Assembly: GCA_964358205.1 (NCBI GenBank)
Contig: CAYHNZ010000005.1
Coordinates: 1 to 44,430, forward strand
Length of the DNA: 44,430 bases
Source: JANLIQ01 sp964358205
GTDB lineage: Bacteria; Patescibacteriota; UBA1384; 2-12-FULL-50-11
Direction: 5' to 3'
The stretch's first letter is position 1, and every line of letters begins with the position of its first letter. The notes beneath the pieces are model-generated. The model did not search any database. It saw nothing but the letters and a program-made list of their open reading frames with translations, and was not told the origin of the DNA. The position numbers were made by a program, and so were the translations under genes. Shown here piece after piece: positions 30,605-37,641 of this stretch.

Positions 30605-31218
30605 CGTAATGCCCCTCTCAGTACAACATCAACACCGCTTACGGCTGATGCTTGATAGTTAGGTTCGTTTTCTTCAAATGTTTTTATCATCGACTCATCA
30701 ACTAAAATTTTTAACTCATCAATATAGTTTCGGAATGCTATTACCACCCGAGTTTGACCCGTTTCGTCGTTACTGAAAAAGACTGGAGGCACAATTGCAC
30801 CTGGTATCGAGGAAATCCCATCTCTTGCAACTACTGACGGAATAAATAGGACTAGATCACCCGTTCGTTTTTCAATAGTAGGAAAATACTTATGAGCCAT
30901 GTTGTGTCGAAGGTGCTGATAAAGTCTCTTGTTCGTTTCACGCAGAATCGCTGCATCAAGAGACTTCAACTGTTCACTCGACCGAAGTCGATAGAAAGCC
31001 CTATAAAATCTGGCCATATTTCGATCCCGCGATTCAGTTGTAATCGAAGGTAGAAATATCCCAATTATTTCTGTGTAAACAAGGCAACCAAGTGCAGTTA
31101 AAAAGTTAGTTTCTGCTACAAGAGATTTCTCTAAGTCAGCGATCATCCATCCCTTTATTCGGTCCTGATAGAATGCTCTTGCTTCCTCTAATTTCATTTG
31201 ATCGATCACCGGACTCAT
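30601..31218 (-). CDS. Putative HEPN-like protein in the restriction operon
   Basis: A 205-residue, mostly helical protein I do not recognise by family. Around residues 98-110 it reads RLYQHLRHNMAHK, containing R-x4-H (R104, H109), the catalytic signature of HEPN ribonucleases common in toxin and defence systems. The helical hydrophobic segment NFLTALGCLVYTEIIGIF (38-55) would fit a HEPN core. The C-terminal 85 residues are more beta-rich. Its ATG overlaps the hsdS stop (ATGA), and its stop overlaps the 29-residue frame. The motif alone can occur by chance, so the assignment is tentative. Confidence 0.5.
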   Translation of the reverse strand: MSPVIDQMKLEEARAFYQDRIKGWMIADLEKSLVAETNFLTALGCLVYTEIIGIFLPSITTESRDRNMARFYRAFYRLRSSEQLKSLDAAILRETNKRLYQHLRHNMAHKYFPTIEKRTGDLVLFIPSVVARDGISSIPGAIVPPVFFSNDETGQTRVVIAFRNYIDELKILVDESMIKTFEENEPNYQASAVSGVDVVLRGALR

Positions 31219-32300
31219 ATTCCAACCTTTCCAGAAATTAATCGTGGCAAAAGTGAGTCGCGAAGTAGTACTAAGTTTTTGTTTTCATTTTGATTTGTCA
31301 GTATTCGTTGGAAAAGTGGTCGAGCCACGTCATCAAACCCTTGGAATGTTTTTTGATTGGGTGATGAAATTTTGATTTTCGAGAAGGTTGATGTGTTCAT
31401 ATTTGGTGTTGCTGAGCCACTACTTGCACGGTTCACTAGCTCGTCTTTTAGATTTTTTAGCTGGAAATATAAGTAGAAAATAGAGTAGTTTTTTGCGGGG
31501 ACAATTGAATTTATCTGCTGATTTGTTTGGGAGCTCAATGCAGTAATACTGACTAATCCAACGGTCGCAATACAGCTCACGCACAGGGAATATGGAGGTA
31601 TTATTTTATTGTCCTGATAATCGCGTCCTTTCTCAGATAAACTATCTTGAGTTTCTGTAATAAATGTTTGCCCGTGCATATCCGGAATTTTAATGAATGG
31701 AACGTTGCCACCAAAGAATTCCTTATTCGTTTTTGGTGGAGTTTTTCCGCAGACAACTTGCCCAAACGTTGACAGAGGTTGTCTTTCCCAATTTTTCCGG
31801 TCGGGGCTGTCGATGAAATAATGCTTAAAAAGGGCTTGGCCGATTTTTTCCAGCGTCTCATTCATCCGCCGGTTGAGTTCTATTTTTATATCCAAATCAC
31901 CGAGAATCTTAGCGATTTCTTTTTGCGTGCCGACATCTGGTAGCGTAACTGAAATATTATTGAGTATCCCTTGTGTTAGGAGGGGTTGTGCCCCACCAAC
32001 ACTGCGCTTGTTTAAATCTTGGTGTTTTAGAAGGTAGTACAAATATTTTAGATCTGTCCCTTCCCTTGCCGTAAGGCCAAGAGCATTGTCGGATAGCCAA
32101 AAATTATTTCTTTCTATGTAAACCGAACCGCAATATGCGCCTACACGACCGACTATGACCGTGGGTTCTGAAATATTGTAGTCATCTGCATAGTTTGAAA
32201 TACCGTTGCCACCATAAACGGGATACTCTCCCGAACTACTAGGACGAGATTTCCCGCTTTGAATAGTTACAACATCCCCAAGCAAAACAGTTTTAGGCAT
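31215..32300 (-). CDS. hsdS: Type I restriction specificity subunit S
   Basis: A 361-residue subunit that sets the DNA target of the HsdMS methylase and HsdRMS nuclease. Two target-recognition domains are visible (about 1-130 with YPVYGGNGISNYAD; about 175-320 with VPFIKIPDMHGQ), separated by the conserved helix IAKILGDLDIKIELNRRMNE and ended by RPLFQRILTNQNENKNLVLL with RDSLLPRLISGKVGI. Complete length. Its first eight bases overlap the upstream membrane-protein gene, and its last four overlap the HEPN-like gene. Confidence 0.95.
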   Translation of the reverse strand: MPKTVLLGDVVTIQSGKSRPSSSGEYPVYGGNGISNYADDYNISEPTVIVGRVGAYCGSVYIERNNFWLSDNALGLTAREGTDLKYLYYLLKHQDLNKRSVGGAQPLLTQGILNNISVTLPDVGTQKEIAKILGDLDIKIELNRRMNETLEKIGQALFKHYFIDSPDRKNWERQPLSTFGQVVCGKTPPKTNKEFFGGNVPFIKIPDMHGQTFITETQDSLSEKGRDYQDNKIIPPYSLCVSCIATVGLVSITALSSQTNQQINSIVPAKNYSIFYLYFQLKNLKDELVNRASSGSATPNMNTSTFSKIKISSPNQKTFQGFDDVARPLFQRILTNQNENKNLVLLRDSLLPRLISGKVGI

Positions 32301-32835
32301 TAGTTCTTACCTCGATTTCATTTTGTTCAATAAATTCATCGATAGACTTGAAACGGTAGTATTCGCCAATAACTCTTGCGATTTTTATTTGGAGCGGTTC
32401 GTAGAAATACTCATTTTCCTCTTTGTTTTCGTGATATTTCACCCTAGGTAATGGTACTAGATACCTTCCCCCATCGAGAGTAACAAATTCTTCAGAGTAG
32501 ACTACGATATTTCCAGCACTAACGTGAATGAGGTAAGACGTCTTCGAGGGATCGGGTAATGGATACTTCATCCACCTTTCAGTAACCGAATAATCCCAAG
32601 CTTTAATTTCGTCTTGTCTCTCTATGATGAATTCTGGATGCTTTTTATATCTCCATAAGGATCTACCCCCTCTTAAACCCAGGTGAATTTTCTCCCACCC
32701 CTGTGGATGATTCAGATACCAGTCCATTCGAATTTTGGGGTTAATAAAAGTAAAGAATGCGAGTCCGGCTCCCAAAATACTTGCAACGAGGCCTAAAATA
32801 CCAAGGACGATACTGAGTATATTCACTAATCCCAT
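32293..32835 (-). CDS. Small membrane protein of the defence operon
   Basis: A 180-residue protein with one N-terminal membrane span (about 5-31, ILSIVLGILGLVASILGAGL) and a soluble domain of about 145 residues rich in aromatic residues. Family not recognised. A good AGGAGAT ribosome site precedes ATG 32835. It overlaps hsdS, so it is made together with the specificity subunit. Membrane attachment beside nuclease and NADase-like genes might indicate an effector or sensor, but nothing in the sequence proves it. Confidence 0.7.
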   Translation of the reverse strand: MGLVNILSIVLGILGLVASILGAGLAFFTFINPKIRMDWYLNHPQGWEKIHLGLRGGRSLWRYKKHPEFIIERQDEIKAWDYSVTERWMKYPLPDPSKTSYLIHVSAGNIVVYSEEFVTLDGGRYLVPLPRVKYHENKEENEYFYEPLQIKIARVIGEYYRFKSIDEFIEQNEIEVRTNA

Positions 32836-32870
32836 TACAAATCTCCTAAACTAGCCTCGAGCAAACAGTT

Positions 32871-33443
32871 TTAGTCATTAATATATTGAGGACTACTAAC
32901 ACCCCTGATATTGTATTGTTTGTCGGCACGTAGCTCTTGTTCCGCACTGGCTACTGTTGCATATCTAGTACCATCCAAACCCTCGTATTCAAGCTTTAGT
33001 ACATTACCCTCACATTTACTACTCCTTAGTCTCGAGTTGGTTAAGCCAACCGCTACCTTAACCGGTGGGTCGTTAAGAGTTATCGACTTTGTTGGTATGT
33101 GAATATTTAGATCCGCAACAGTAAATTTTTTTAAGACAGCGGTGATATTTCCAACATTCCTAAAACCAAATTTGACCTCGTACTCTCCCCACGAAGACGT
33201 TGCGCCATCCACAAAGATCTCAATATACGGCCTGTCTGGTTTTGGGTGAGGATTACTATTGATAGTTTTGTTGCCAACAATAATATCACCGCCAGCTTGT
33301 ACCCTACTAGCTTTAATGTGTGGACTGCCCGATACTTTATTTTTTATTACCTGTTTATTTTTGGCGAAGAAATAACCACCGATAACCAGCAACAACCCGA
33401 CACCAGCCAAAACTCCCTGATTATTATTAAGCCAGTCGCTCAT
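32871..33443 (-). CDS. Small membrane protein with GGDIIVGN segment
   Basis: A 190-residue protein with an N-terminal membrane span (about 10-26, VLAGVGLLLVIGGYFFA), a short linker HIKASRVQAGGDIIVGNKTI (about 43-62) and a beta-rich domain (about 70-180, PYIEIFVDGATSSWGEYEVK). The linker resembles the short GGD/GxN-type motifs found between domains in bacterial conflict proteins; whether it self-assembles is unknown. Family not recognised. Its ATG overlaps the fic stop (ATGA). Confidence 0.7.
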   Translation of the reverse strand: MSDWLNNNQGVLAGVGLLLVIGGYFFAKNKQVIKNKVSGSPHIKASRVQAGGDIIVGNKTINSNPHPKPDRPYIEIFVDGATSSWGEYEVKFGFRNVGNITAVLKKFTVADLNIHIPTKSITLNDPPVKVAVGLTNSRLRSSKCEGNVLKLEYEGLDGTRYATVASAEQELRADKQYNIRGVSSPQYIND

Positions 33444-34537
33444 CCCATCCGCCCTTCTTCACTGATCTTGTCGAGCAGTTTGTGGTTGATGTAGTAGGCA
33501 TTGCGACCGACCTTGGCGTAGTTTAAGTAGCCTTTTGTTTTTAGTTCTTGGAGATACTTGCTGGCCGTGATGTAGTGAATGCCTAGATCATTACCAAGGG
33601 CAACCGGTGTAACGACCGGGCTTTCAAAGAGTTTATTGACCAAATCTTGCCGATAAACTTTCGGCAGATCGGCTTTGATTGTTTCGTGCCAAGCGATTTG
33701 CATCTCCTGTATTTTCTTCAACAGCTTGAGCGCGTGACGGGCCTGGGCAGTAAACCCACAGACAATAAATTTGGCGATCGGCAAATAATCACCGTTTTTA
33801 GTGGTGTTGAGCAGTAGGTCGTAGTAGTCCGAGCGGTGAGTATTTATGTATTGGCTGATATGGATAATCGGCGTGTCGGTGAGACCAGAGTCGACCAAAA
33901 ATAGGGTTAACAACATTCGGCCGGTTCGGCCGTTACCGTCGTTGAAGGGGTGGATAGCCTCAAAGAGGTAATGGGTGACGGCAGCGATGATGAGGGGGTC
34001 AATGACTTTCTTAACTTCTTCATTGTTCGCCAATTTTTCCCATCGAGAGATAAGCTCGGGGATGTTCTGGGCCTCAGGTGGAGTGTAGCGAACGGAGTTT
34101 CGACCGTCGACGATATAATTTTGTAGCCGACGATAGCTCTGCTCGGCTTCCGGCAGCAAGTGACGGTGCAAACCAGTGATTAAGCGTGACGAGATACCAA
34201 ACTCAGACAGCTTTTTGATCCCCCACTGAATAGCCGTGTAATAATTAAGGACGGAAGTATTTTCATCCCGTTTTTTAGATGGGGTCAGCTGACGCTGCAT
34301 TACTTCGATGAGTGTTGTATTGATGTTTTCAATCTGGCTACTAGCGAGCGCTTCCTTGAGATAGATTGGGTTAAAGAGAGCTTGGTTAGAAGCGGGGACA
34401 CCACTAATCAGACCCTTGAGTTCAGCAATCGCCACTCGAGCTTCAAGCAAGTCTTTAGTTAAACTGACTTGAGCAGTCGCCAAATCCTCTTTGGTGACAA
34501 CTCTGGGCGTAAATGGCTTGGTTGGGTCAAACTGCAT
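33440..34537 (-). CDS. fic: Fic family protein with C-terminal winged helix
   Basis: A 365-residue Fic protein, a fold that usually transfers AMP from ATP to target proteins. The active-site loop HPFNDGNGRTGR (about 195-206) is canonical. An N-terminal helix has S66-SQI-E70-N71, fitting the (S/T)xxxE(G/N) inhibitory motif of class II Fic proteins, so activity is probably auto-inhibited. The C-terminal 70 residues form a winged helix (VTPVALGNDLGIHYITASKY), suggesting DNA binding and possibly autoregulation. It has its own promoter next to an inverted repeat (34580-34606). It heads the coupled run of genes down to hsdR. Confidence 0.93.
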   Translation of the reverse strand: MQFDPTKPFTPRVVTKEDLATAQVSLTKDLLEARVAIAELKGLISGVPASNQALFNPIYLKEALASSQIENINTTLIEVMQRQLTPSKKRDENTSVLNYYTAIQWGIKKLSEFGISSRLITGLHRHLLPEAEQSYRRLQNYIVDGRNSVRYTPPEAQNIPELISRWEKLANNEEVKKVIDPLIIAAVTHYLFEAIHPFNDGNGRTGRMLLTLFLVDSGLTDTPIIHISQYINTHRSDYYDLLLNTTKNGDYLPIAKFIVCGFTAQARHALKLLKKIQEMQIAWHETIKADLPKVYRQDLVNKLFESPVVTPVALGNDLGIHYITASKYLQELKTKGYLNYAKVGRNAYYINHKLLDKISEEGRMG

Positions 34538-34546
34538 TATGGTTAC

Positions 34547-34575
34547 AGGTTAGAACATATATAAAGATTCGTCAA
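34547..34575 (-). promoter_or_regulatory. Promoter of fic
   Basis: Minus strand: TTGACG (34570-34575, 5/6), 17 bases, TAACCT (34547-34552, 3/6). The fic ATG is at 34537, nine bases on, with no ribosome site: near-leaderless. Confidence 0.45.
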
Positions 34576-34579
34576 GTAT

Positions 34580-34606
34580 TTTTATATATTAGCGTGATAT
34601 ATAAAA
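34580..34606. promoter_or_regulatory. Inverted repeat (operator candidate) upstream of fic
   Basis: Perfect 10-bp arms TTTTATATAT/ATATATAAAA around a 7-base centre, ending four bases upstream of the fic -35 box. Fits an operator for a winged-helix regulator, perhaps Fic itself; may also act as the 3' end of hsdM mRNA. Confidence 0.4.
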
Positions 34607-34611
34607 CTGGC

Positions 34612-34794
34612 TTATATATCCAATATTTCTAGATTTGCCTTTATTTCTGACTCAAGTTTATGGCTTTCGGCAAACTGGTCTTTGAGCTCGGAGGTCAGTT
34701 TCTTCATCTTTTCTTCGAAGGCTTCGTCGTCTTCTTCGATGGCTTCACTGCCAACGTAGCGGCCGGGAGTAAGAATGTAATCCTGTTCGGCGAT
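34612..34794 (-). pseudogene. hsdM: Detached C-terminal coding tail of hsdM
   Basis: After the hsdM TAA (34795-34797) the same frame continues open for 60 more codons to TAA at 34612. The tail reads IAEQDYILTPGRYVG, then EAFEEKMKKLTSELKDQFAE and ends NLEILDI: exactly the conserved C-terminus of HsdM proteins. The interrupting TAA stands where relatives have Glu (GAA), so one base change explains it. Confidence 0.85.
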
Positions 34795-36099
34795 TTATTT
34801 GGTGGTAGCCAATTTGCAAAAGCCGGGGATGTCTTGGTATTCGTTGCCGTTAGTGCCTCGCCAGTTATGGTAGGTATCGGCGATCTTCTTGACATCTTCT
34901 TCAGTTAACTCACGGTTGCGGCGGTTGATCATCGTGCCCATATTGCGAGCGTCGATGAAAAGAGTTTTACCACTGCGATCGATGCGATCACGAGAGATAA
35001 ACCACAAGCAGGCTGGGATGGCGGCATTAAAGAATAATTTATCCGGCAAGGAAACAATGCAGTCAACTAGATCAGCTTCGATAATCTTCTGGCGAATTTC
35101 ACCTTCACCGGAAGTTTGAGAGGCCATAGAACCGTTGGCCAAAACAAAACCGGCAATACCTCTGGGGCTCAGATGGTGGATAAAATGCTGAATCCAGGCA
35201 AAGTTGGCGTTGCCCTTAGCGGGGATGCCGTATTTCCAGCGTAAGTCGTTGCGTAGTTGTTCACCGCCCCAATCGCTGACATTGAACGGCGGGTTGGCGA
35301 GGATGAAGTCGGCTTTGAGGTCTTGGTGCCGATCGTTATGGAGGGTGTCGCCATTTTCTAGCTTTGCGTCAATATGATGCATCGCCAGGTTCATTTTGGC
35401 CAGCCGCATCGTAGTGGTGTTCAGCTCTTGGCCGTAAACGTGAATACTATCAATTCGACCTTGGTGATCGAGGACAAATTTTTCGCTTTGGATAAACATG
35501 CCACCGGAGCCACAACAGGGGTCGTAAACCCGGCCGCTGAACGGCTGGATCATTTCGACCAAGAGTTTAACGATGCTTTTGGGAGTGTAGAATTCGCCGC
35601 CGCGCTGGCCTTCGGCGTGAGCAAACTTGCCCAGGAAGTATTCGTACACTTGGCCGAGGACATCGCCTTTGTCGGAGCCGGACATATCAATGGTGCTGAT
35701 AATGTCGATGAGTTCGCCCAATCGGCGCTTATCAAGGCTTTCGCGAGCAAAGTTTTTGAAGAGCACACCCTTGAGATCAGGGTTATCTTTTTCGATCTCC
35801 TCCATGGCGTTATCGATGATCGTGCCAATTGATGGCTGTTTGGCAAAATCACGGATAAACGGCCAACGAGCTTCTTTGGGCACCCAATAAATATTTTCGG
35901 CGGTATATTCGTCTTTATCTTCTGGGTCTTCGTGTCCGCTCTTTTTAAGATCGTTATATTTCAGCTCGAATGAGTCCGAAATGTACTTGAGAAAAATTAG
36001 ACCCAAAACAACTTCTTTGTAGTCAGACGAGCTGACATTACCACGAAGCGTATCGGCTGTTTCCCAAAGTTTTTGCTCCAGTTTTATTTCAGTTGCCAT
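34795..36099 (-). CDS. hsdM: Type I DNA methylase M subunit, prematurely terminated
   Basis: N6-adenine methylase subunit of the type I system. N-terminal helical domain (LWETADTLRGNVSSSDYKEV), the SAM-binding motif DPCCGSGGMF and the catalytic NPPF (in ANPPFNVSDWGG) are all intact. From ATG 36099 it has 434 residues; an extra 12-codon start at 36135 is possible. The frame ends at an in-frame TAA that removes about 60 conserved C-terminal residues still encoded downstream. That region contacts HsdS and HsdR in the complex, so methylation may be impaired unless the stop is read through or is an assembly error. Confidence 0.93.
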   Translation of the reverse strand: MATEIKLEQKLWETADTLRGNVSSSDYKEVVLGLIFLKYISDSFELKYNDLKKSGHEDPEDKDEYTAENIYWVPKEARWPFIRDFAKQPSIGTIIDNAMEEIEKDNPDLKGVLFKNFARESLDKRRLGELIDIISTIDMSGSDKGDVLGQVYEYFLGKFAHAEGQRGGEFYTPKSIVKLLVEMIQPFSGRVYDPCCGSGGMFIQSEKFVLDHQGRIDSIHVYGQELNTTTMRLAKMNLAMHHIDAKLENGDTLHNDRHQDLKADFILANPPFNVSDWGGEQLRNDLRWKYGIPAKGNANFAWIQHFIHHLSPRGIAGFVLANGSMASQTSGEGEIRQKIIEADLVDCIVSLPDKLFFNAAIPACLWFISRDRIDRSGKTLFIDARNMGTMINRRNRELTEEDVKKIADTYHNWRGTNGNEYQDIPGFCKLATTK

Positions 36100-36254
36100 T
36101 TGCTTGAATTTTAGTCTTTTTCGGGTTAAATTCATAGCAAAAACTAGCCCTTTATCTTAAAAATATGATGATCAATTTGGTACTATTTTCCTAATCAAGA
36201 GAGAAGAACGACCTTGCAACTGCGTGTTGCAGGTAGTGCCTCTCACTTCCTTTT

Positions 36255-37325
36255 TTACTCGGGCTTTTCTTTTTTCTCCATTGCCCCACCTTTGTCCCGT
36301 CCTTCGCCAGAGGCTTCGGAGGGCGAAGTAAGACTACGGCGGGCGCGCAAGAGTTTTTTCACTTCTCGGTCGAAATCGGAAACATAATTTTTGTCCCGTT
36401 CTTTGCGATATTTTTCGTATTCTTTCAATGCCTTTTGTTCCGCTTGCTTGGCGCTCACTTTGCCAGCTGAATGCAGTAATTCTTTTTCGGAAATGGTCAG
36501 AAATTCATCAAGCTTTTTTATCCAATCTTGCATTTTCATCAAACGACCAGTTGCGGCTTGCAAATCCGCAAAATCAATGTAAAGCGAGACGATTAGGTTT
36601 AACTGGTTTATCTCCTGCTCGGTCAGGTAGTTTTTAGCGATGTGCGTGTCCGCTGGCGTGATATAATCGCCCTTAAAGCTCGTTAGACCCATCAACGGTT
36701 CTTTGGCATCGGCGCGTTTGGCGATTATTTCTGCCGCAGTTAAGCCATGGACGGCATAGTGCATTTTATTTTGCACCATGGCAAAGAATTTTTGCGTCAA
36801 CTCTACGTCAAGTTTATAATCAATACTGGTCGCATAAATGTCGGTTACTTTCTGATAAAACATTCGCTCGCTACTGCGAATATCACGGACGCGTTGAAGG
36901 AGTTCTTCAAAATAGCGTGCTCGGCCACCGCTTTGCTTGAGTCGCTCGTCGTCCATCGTAAAACCCTTGATTAGATACTCTCGCAGTCTTTCTGTGGCCC
37001 ACTGGCGAAACTGCGTTCCTTTGTCCGATCGCACACGGTAGCCAACTGCTAAAATCGTATCGAGACTATAGTGTTTAGTGTCATAATCCTTGCCGTCTGC
37101 GGCAGTTATCCGGAAATTCCGGATAACTGAAATCTCGTCCAATTCTTTCTCCGTAAATATATTTTTCAAATGCTCGTTAACGGTTCGCACGTCAACCCCA
37201 AAAAGCTCGGCGATCAGTTTTTGAGTTAACCAAACATTTTCGTCTTCAATTCTAACGCGGATTTTTTGCTCGTCGCCGATAACTTGATAAATGGCAATTT
37301 GTGGTTTTCGAGTTTCTTTTTTCAT
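36255..37325 (-). CDS. rhuM: RhuM-family protein
   Basis: A 356-residue protein from ATG 37325 matching the RhuM virulence family: N-terminal KIRVRIEDENVWLTQKLIAE with a HTH-like LFGVDVRTVNEHLKNIF, the strongly conserved TKHYSLDTILAVGYRVRSDK and GTQFRQWATERLREYLIKGF (family core, about 90-135), and a helical C-terminus. RhuM genes are very often found in type I restriction loci and other islands; the function is not known. The start overlaps the stop of a small upstream frame (ATGA). Confidence 0.92.
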   Translation of the reverse strand: MKKETRKPQIAIYQVIGDEQKIRVRIEDENVWLTQKLIAELFGVDVRTVNEHLKNIFTEKELDEISVIRNFRITAADGKDYDTKHYSLDTILAVGYRVRSDKGTQFRQWATERLREYLIKGFTMDDERLKQSGGRARYFEELLQRVRDIRSSERMFYQKVTDIYATSIDYKLDVELTQKFFAMVQNKMHYAVHGLTAAEIIAKRADAKEPLMGLTSFKGDYITPADTHIAKNYLTEQEINQLNLIVSLYIDFADLQAATGRLMKMQDWIKKLDEFLTISEKELLHSAGKVSAKQAEQKALKEYEKYRKERDKNYVSDFDREVKKLLRARRSLTSPSEASGEGRDKGGAMEKKEKPE

Positions 37326-37474
37326 AAAATATTCTGCCAATCAACTGTGATTTTCTTTTCCAACTTGTGCGCTTCGCTCATTAAGTTAGTAAATTCGCCC
37401 ATCGATTCTTTCATTCGCGCGTTAAAATCAACATCGCAGATTTTTCTGTTATCTATCAAGGGCATCCTGCCCAA
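37322..37474 (-). CDS. 50-codon gene coupled to rhuM
   Basis: A small frame from TTG 37474 (preceded by GGAGGG at proper spacing) or ATG 37465, reading MPLIDNRKICDVDFNARMKE and ending KITVDWQNIL. Its TGA overlaps the rhuM ATG as ATGA. The helical end EFTNLMSEAHKLEKKITVDW resembles the C-terminal helices of type I methylases, so it may be a leftover of another methylase gene or a true small protein at the head of the island. Confidence 0.5.
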   Translation of the reverse strand: MGRMPLIDNRKICDVDFNARMKESMGEFTNLMSEAHKLEKKITVDWQNIL

Positions 37475-37559
37475 ATTCTACCCTCCTTCACCGAGTTACG
37501 GAAGGACATGCCCTCTTTCGCTTCAAGAAGCTACCTAAGAAAAACTACCCCCCACCTAT

Positions 37560-37600
37560 AACAATCCAACCTGAAGGACTGTCCTTCAGGTTGGATTGTT
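37560..37600. terminator. 19-bp perfect hairpin downstream of recJ
   Basis: Perfect arms 37560-37578 and 37582-37600 with a three-base loop. It contains CTGTCCTTCAGGTT, also found at the hairpin 17549-17600. No T run follows. It lies between recJ and the defence island. Confidence 0.75.
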
Positions 37601-37605
37601 AACCA

Positions 37606-37626
37606 TGTGCACCTGGCAGGTGCACA
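37606..37626. terminator. Second compact hairpin downstream of recJ
   Basis: Arms TGTGCACCT/AGGTGCACA (9 bp) with a GGC loop, five bases from the longer hairpin and just after the recJ stop. The pair probably marks the end of recJ transcription. Confidence 0.6.
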
Positions 37627-37641
37627 GCGGGTCTGCAGTCT

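Noticed and set aside
34660..34908. Plus-strand frame opposite the hsdM end
   Set aside because: Antisense shadow of the hsdM C-terminal tail, which is conserved in its own frame.
35374..35832. 152-codon plus-strand frame inside hsdM
   Set aside because: Shadow frame; hsdM motifs are clear on the other strand.
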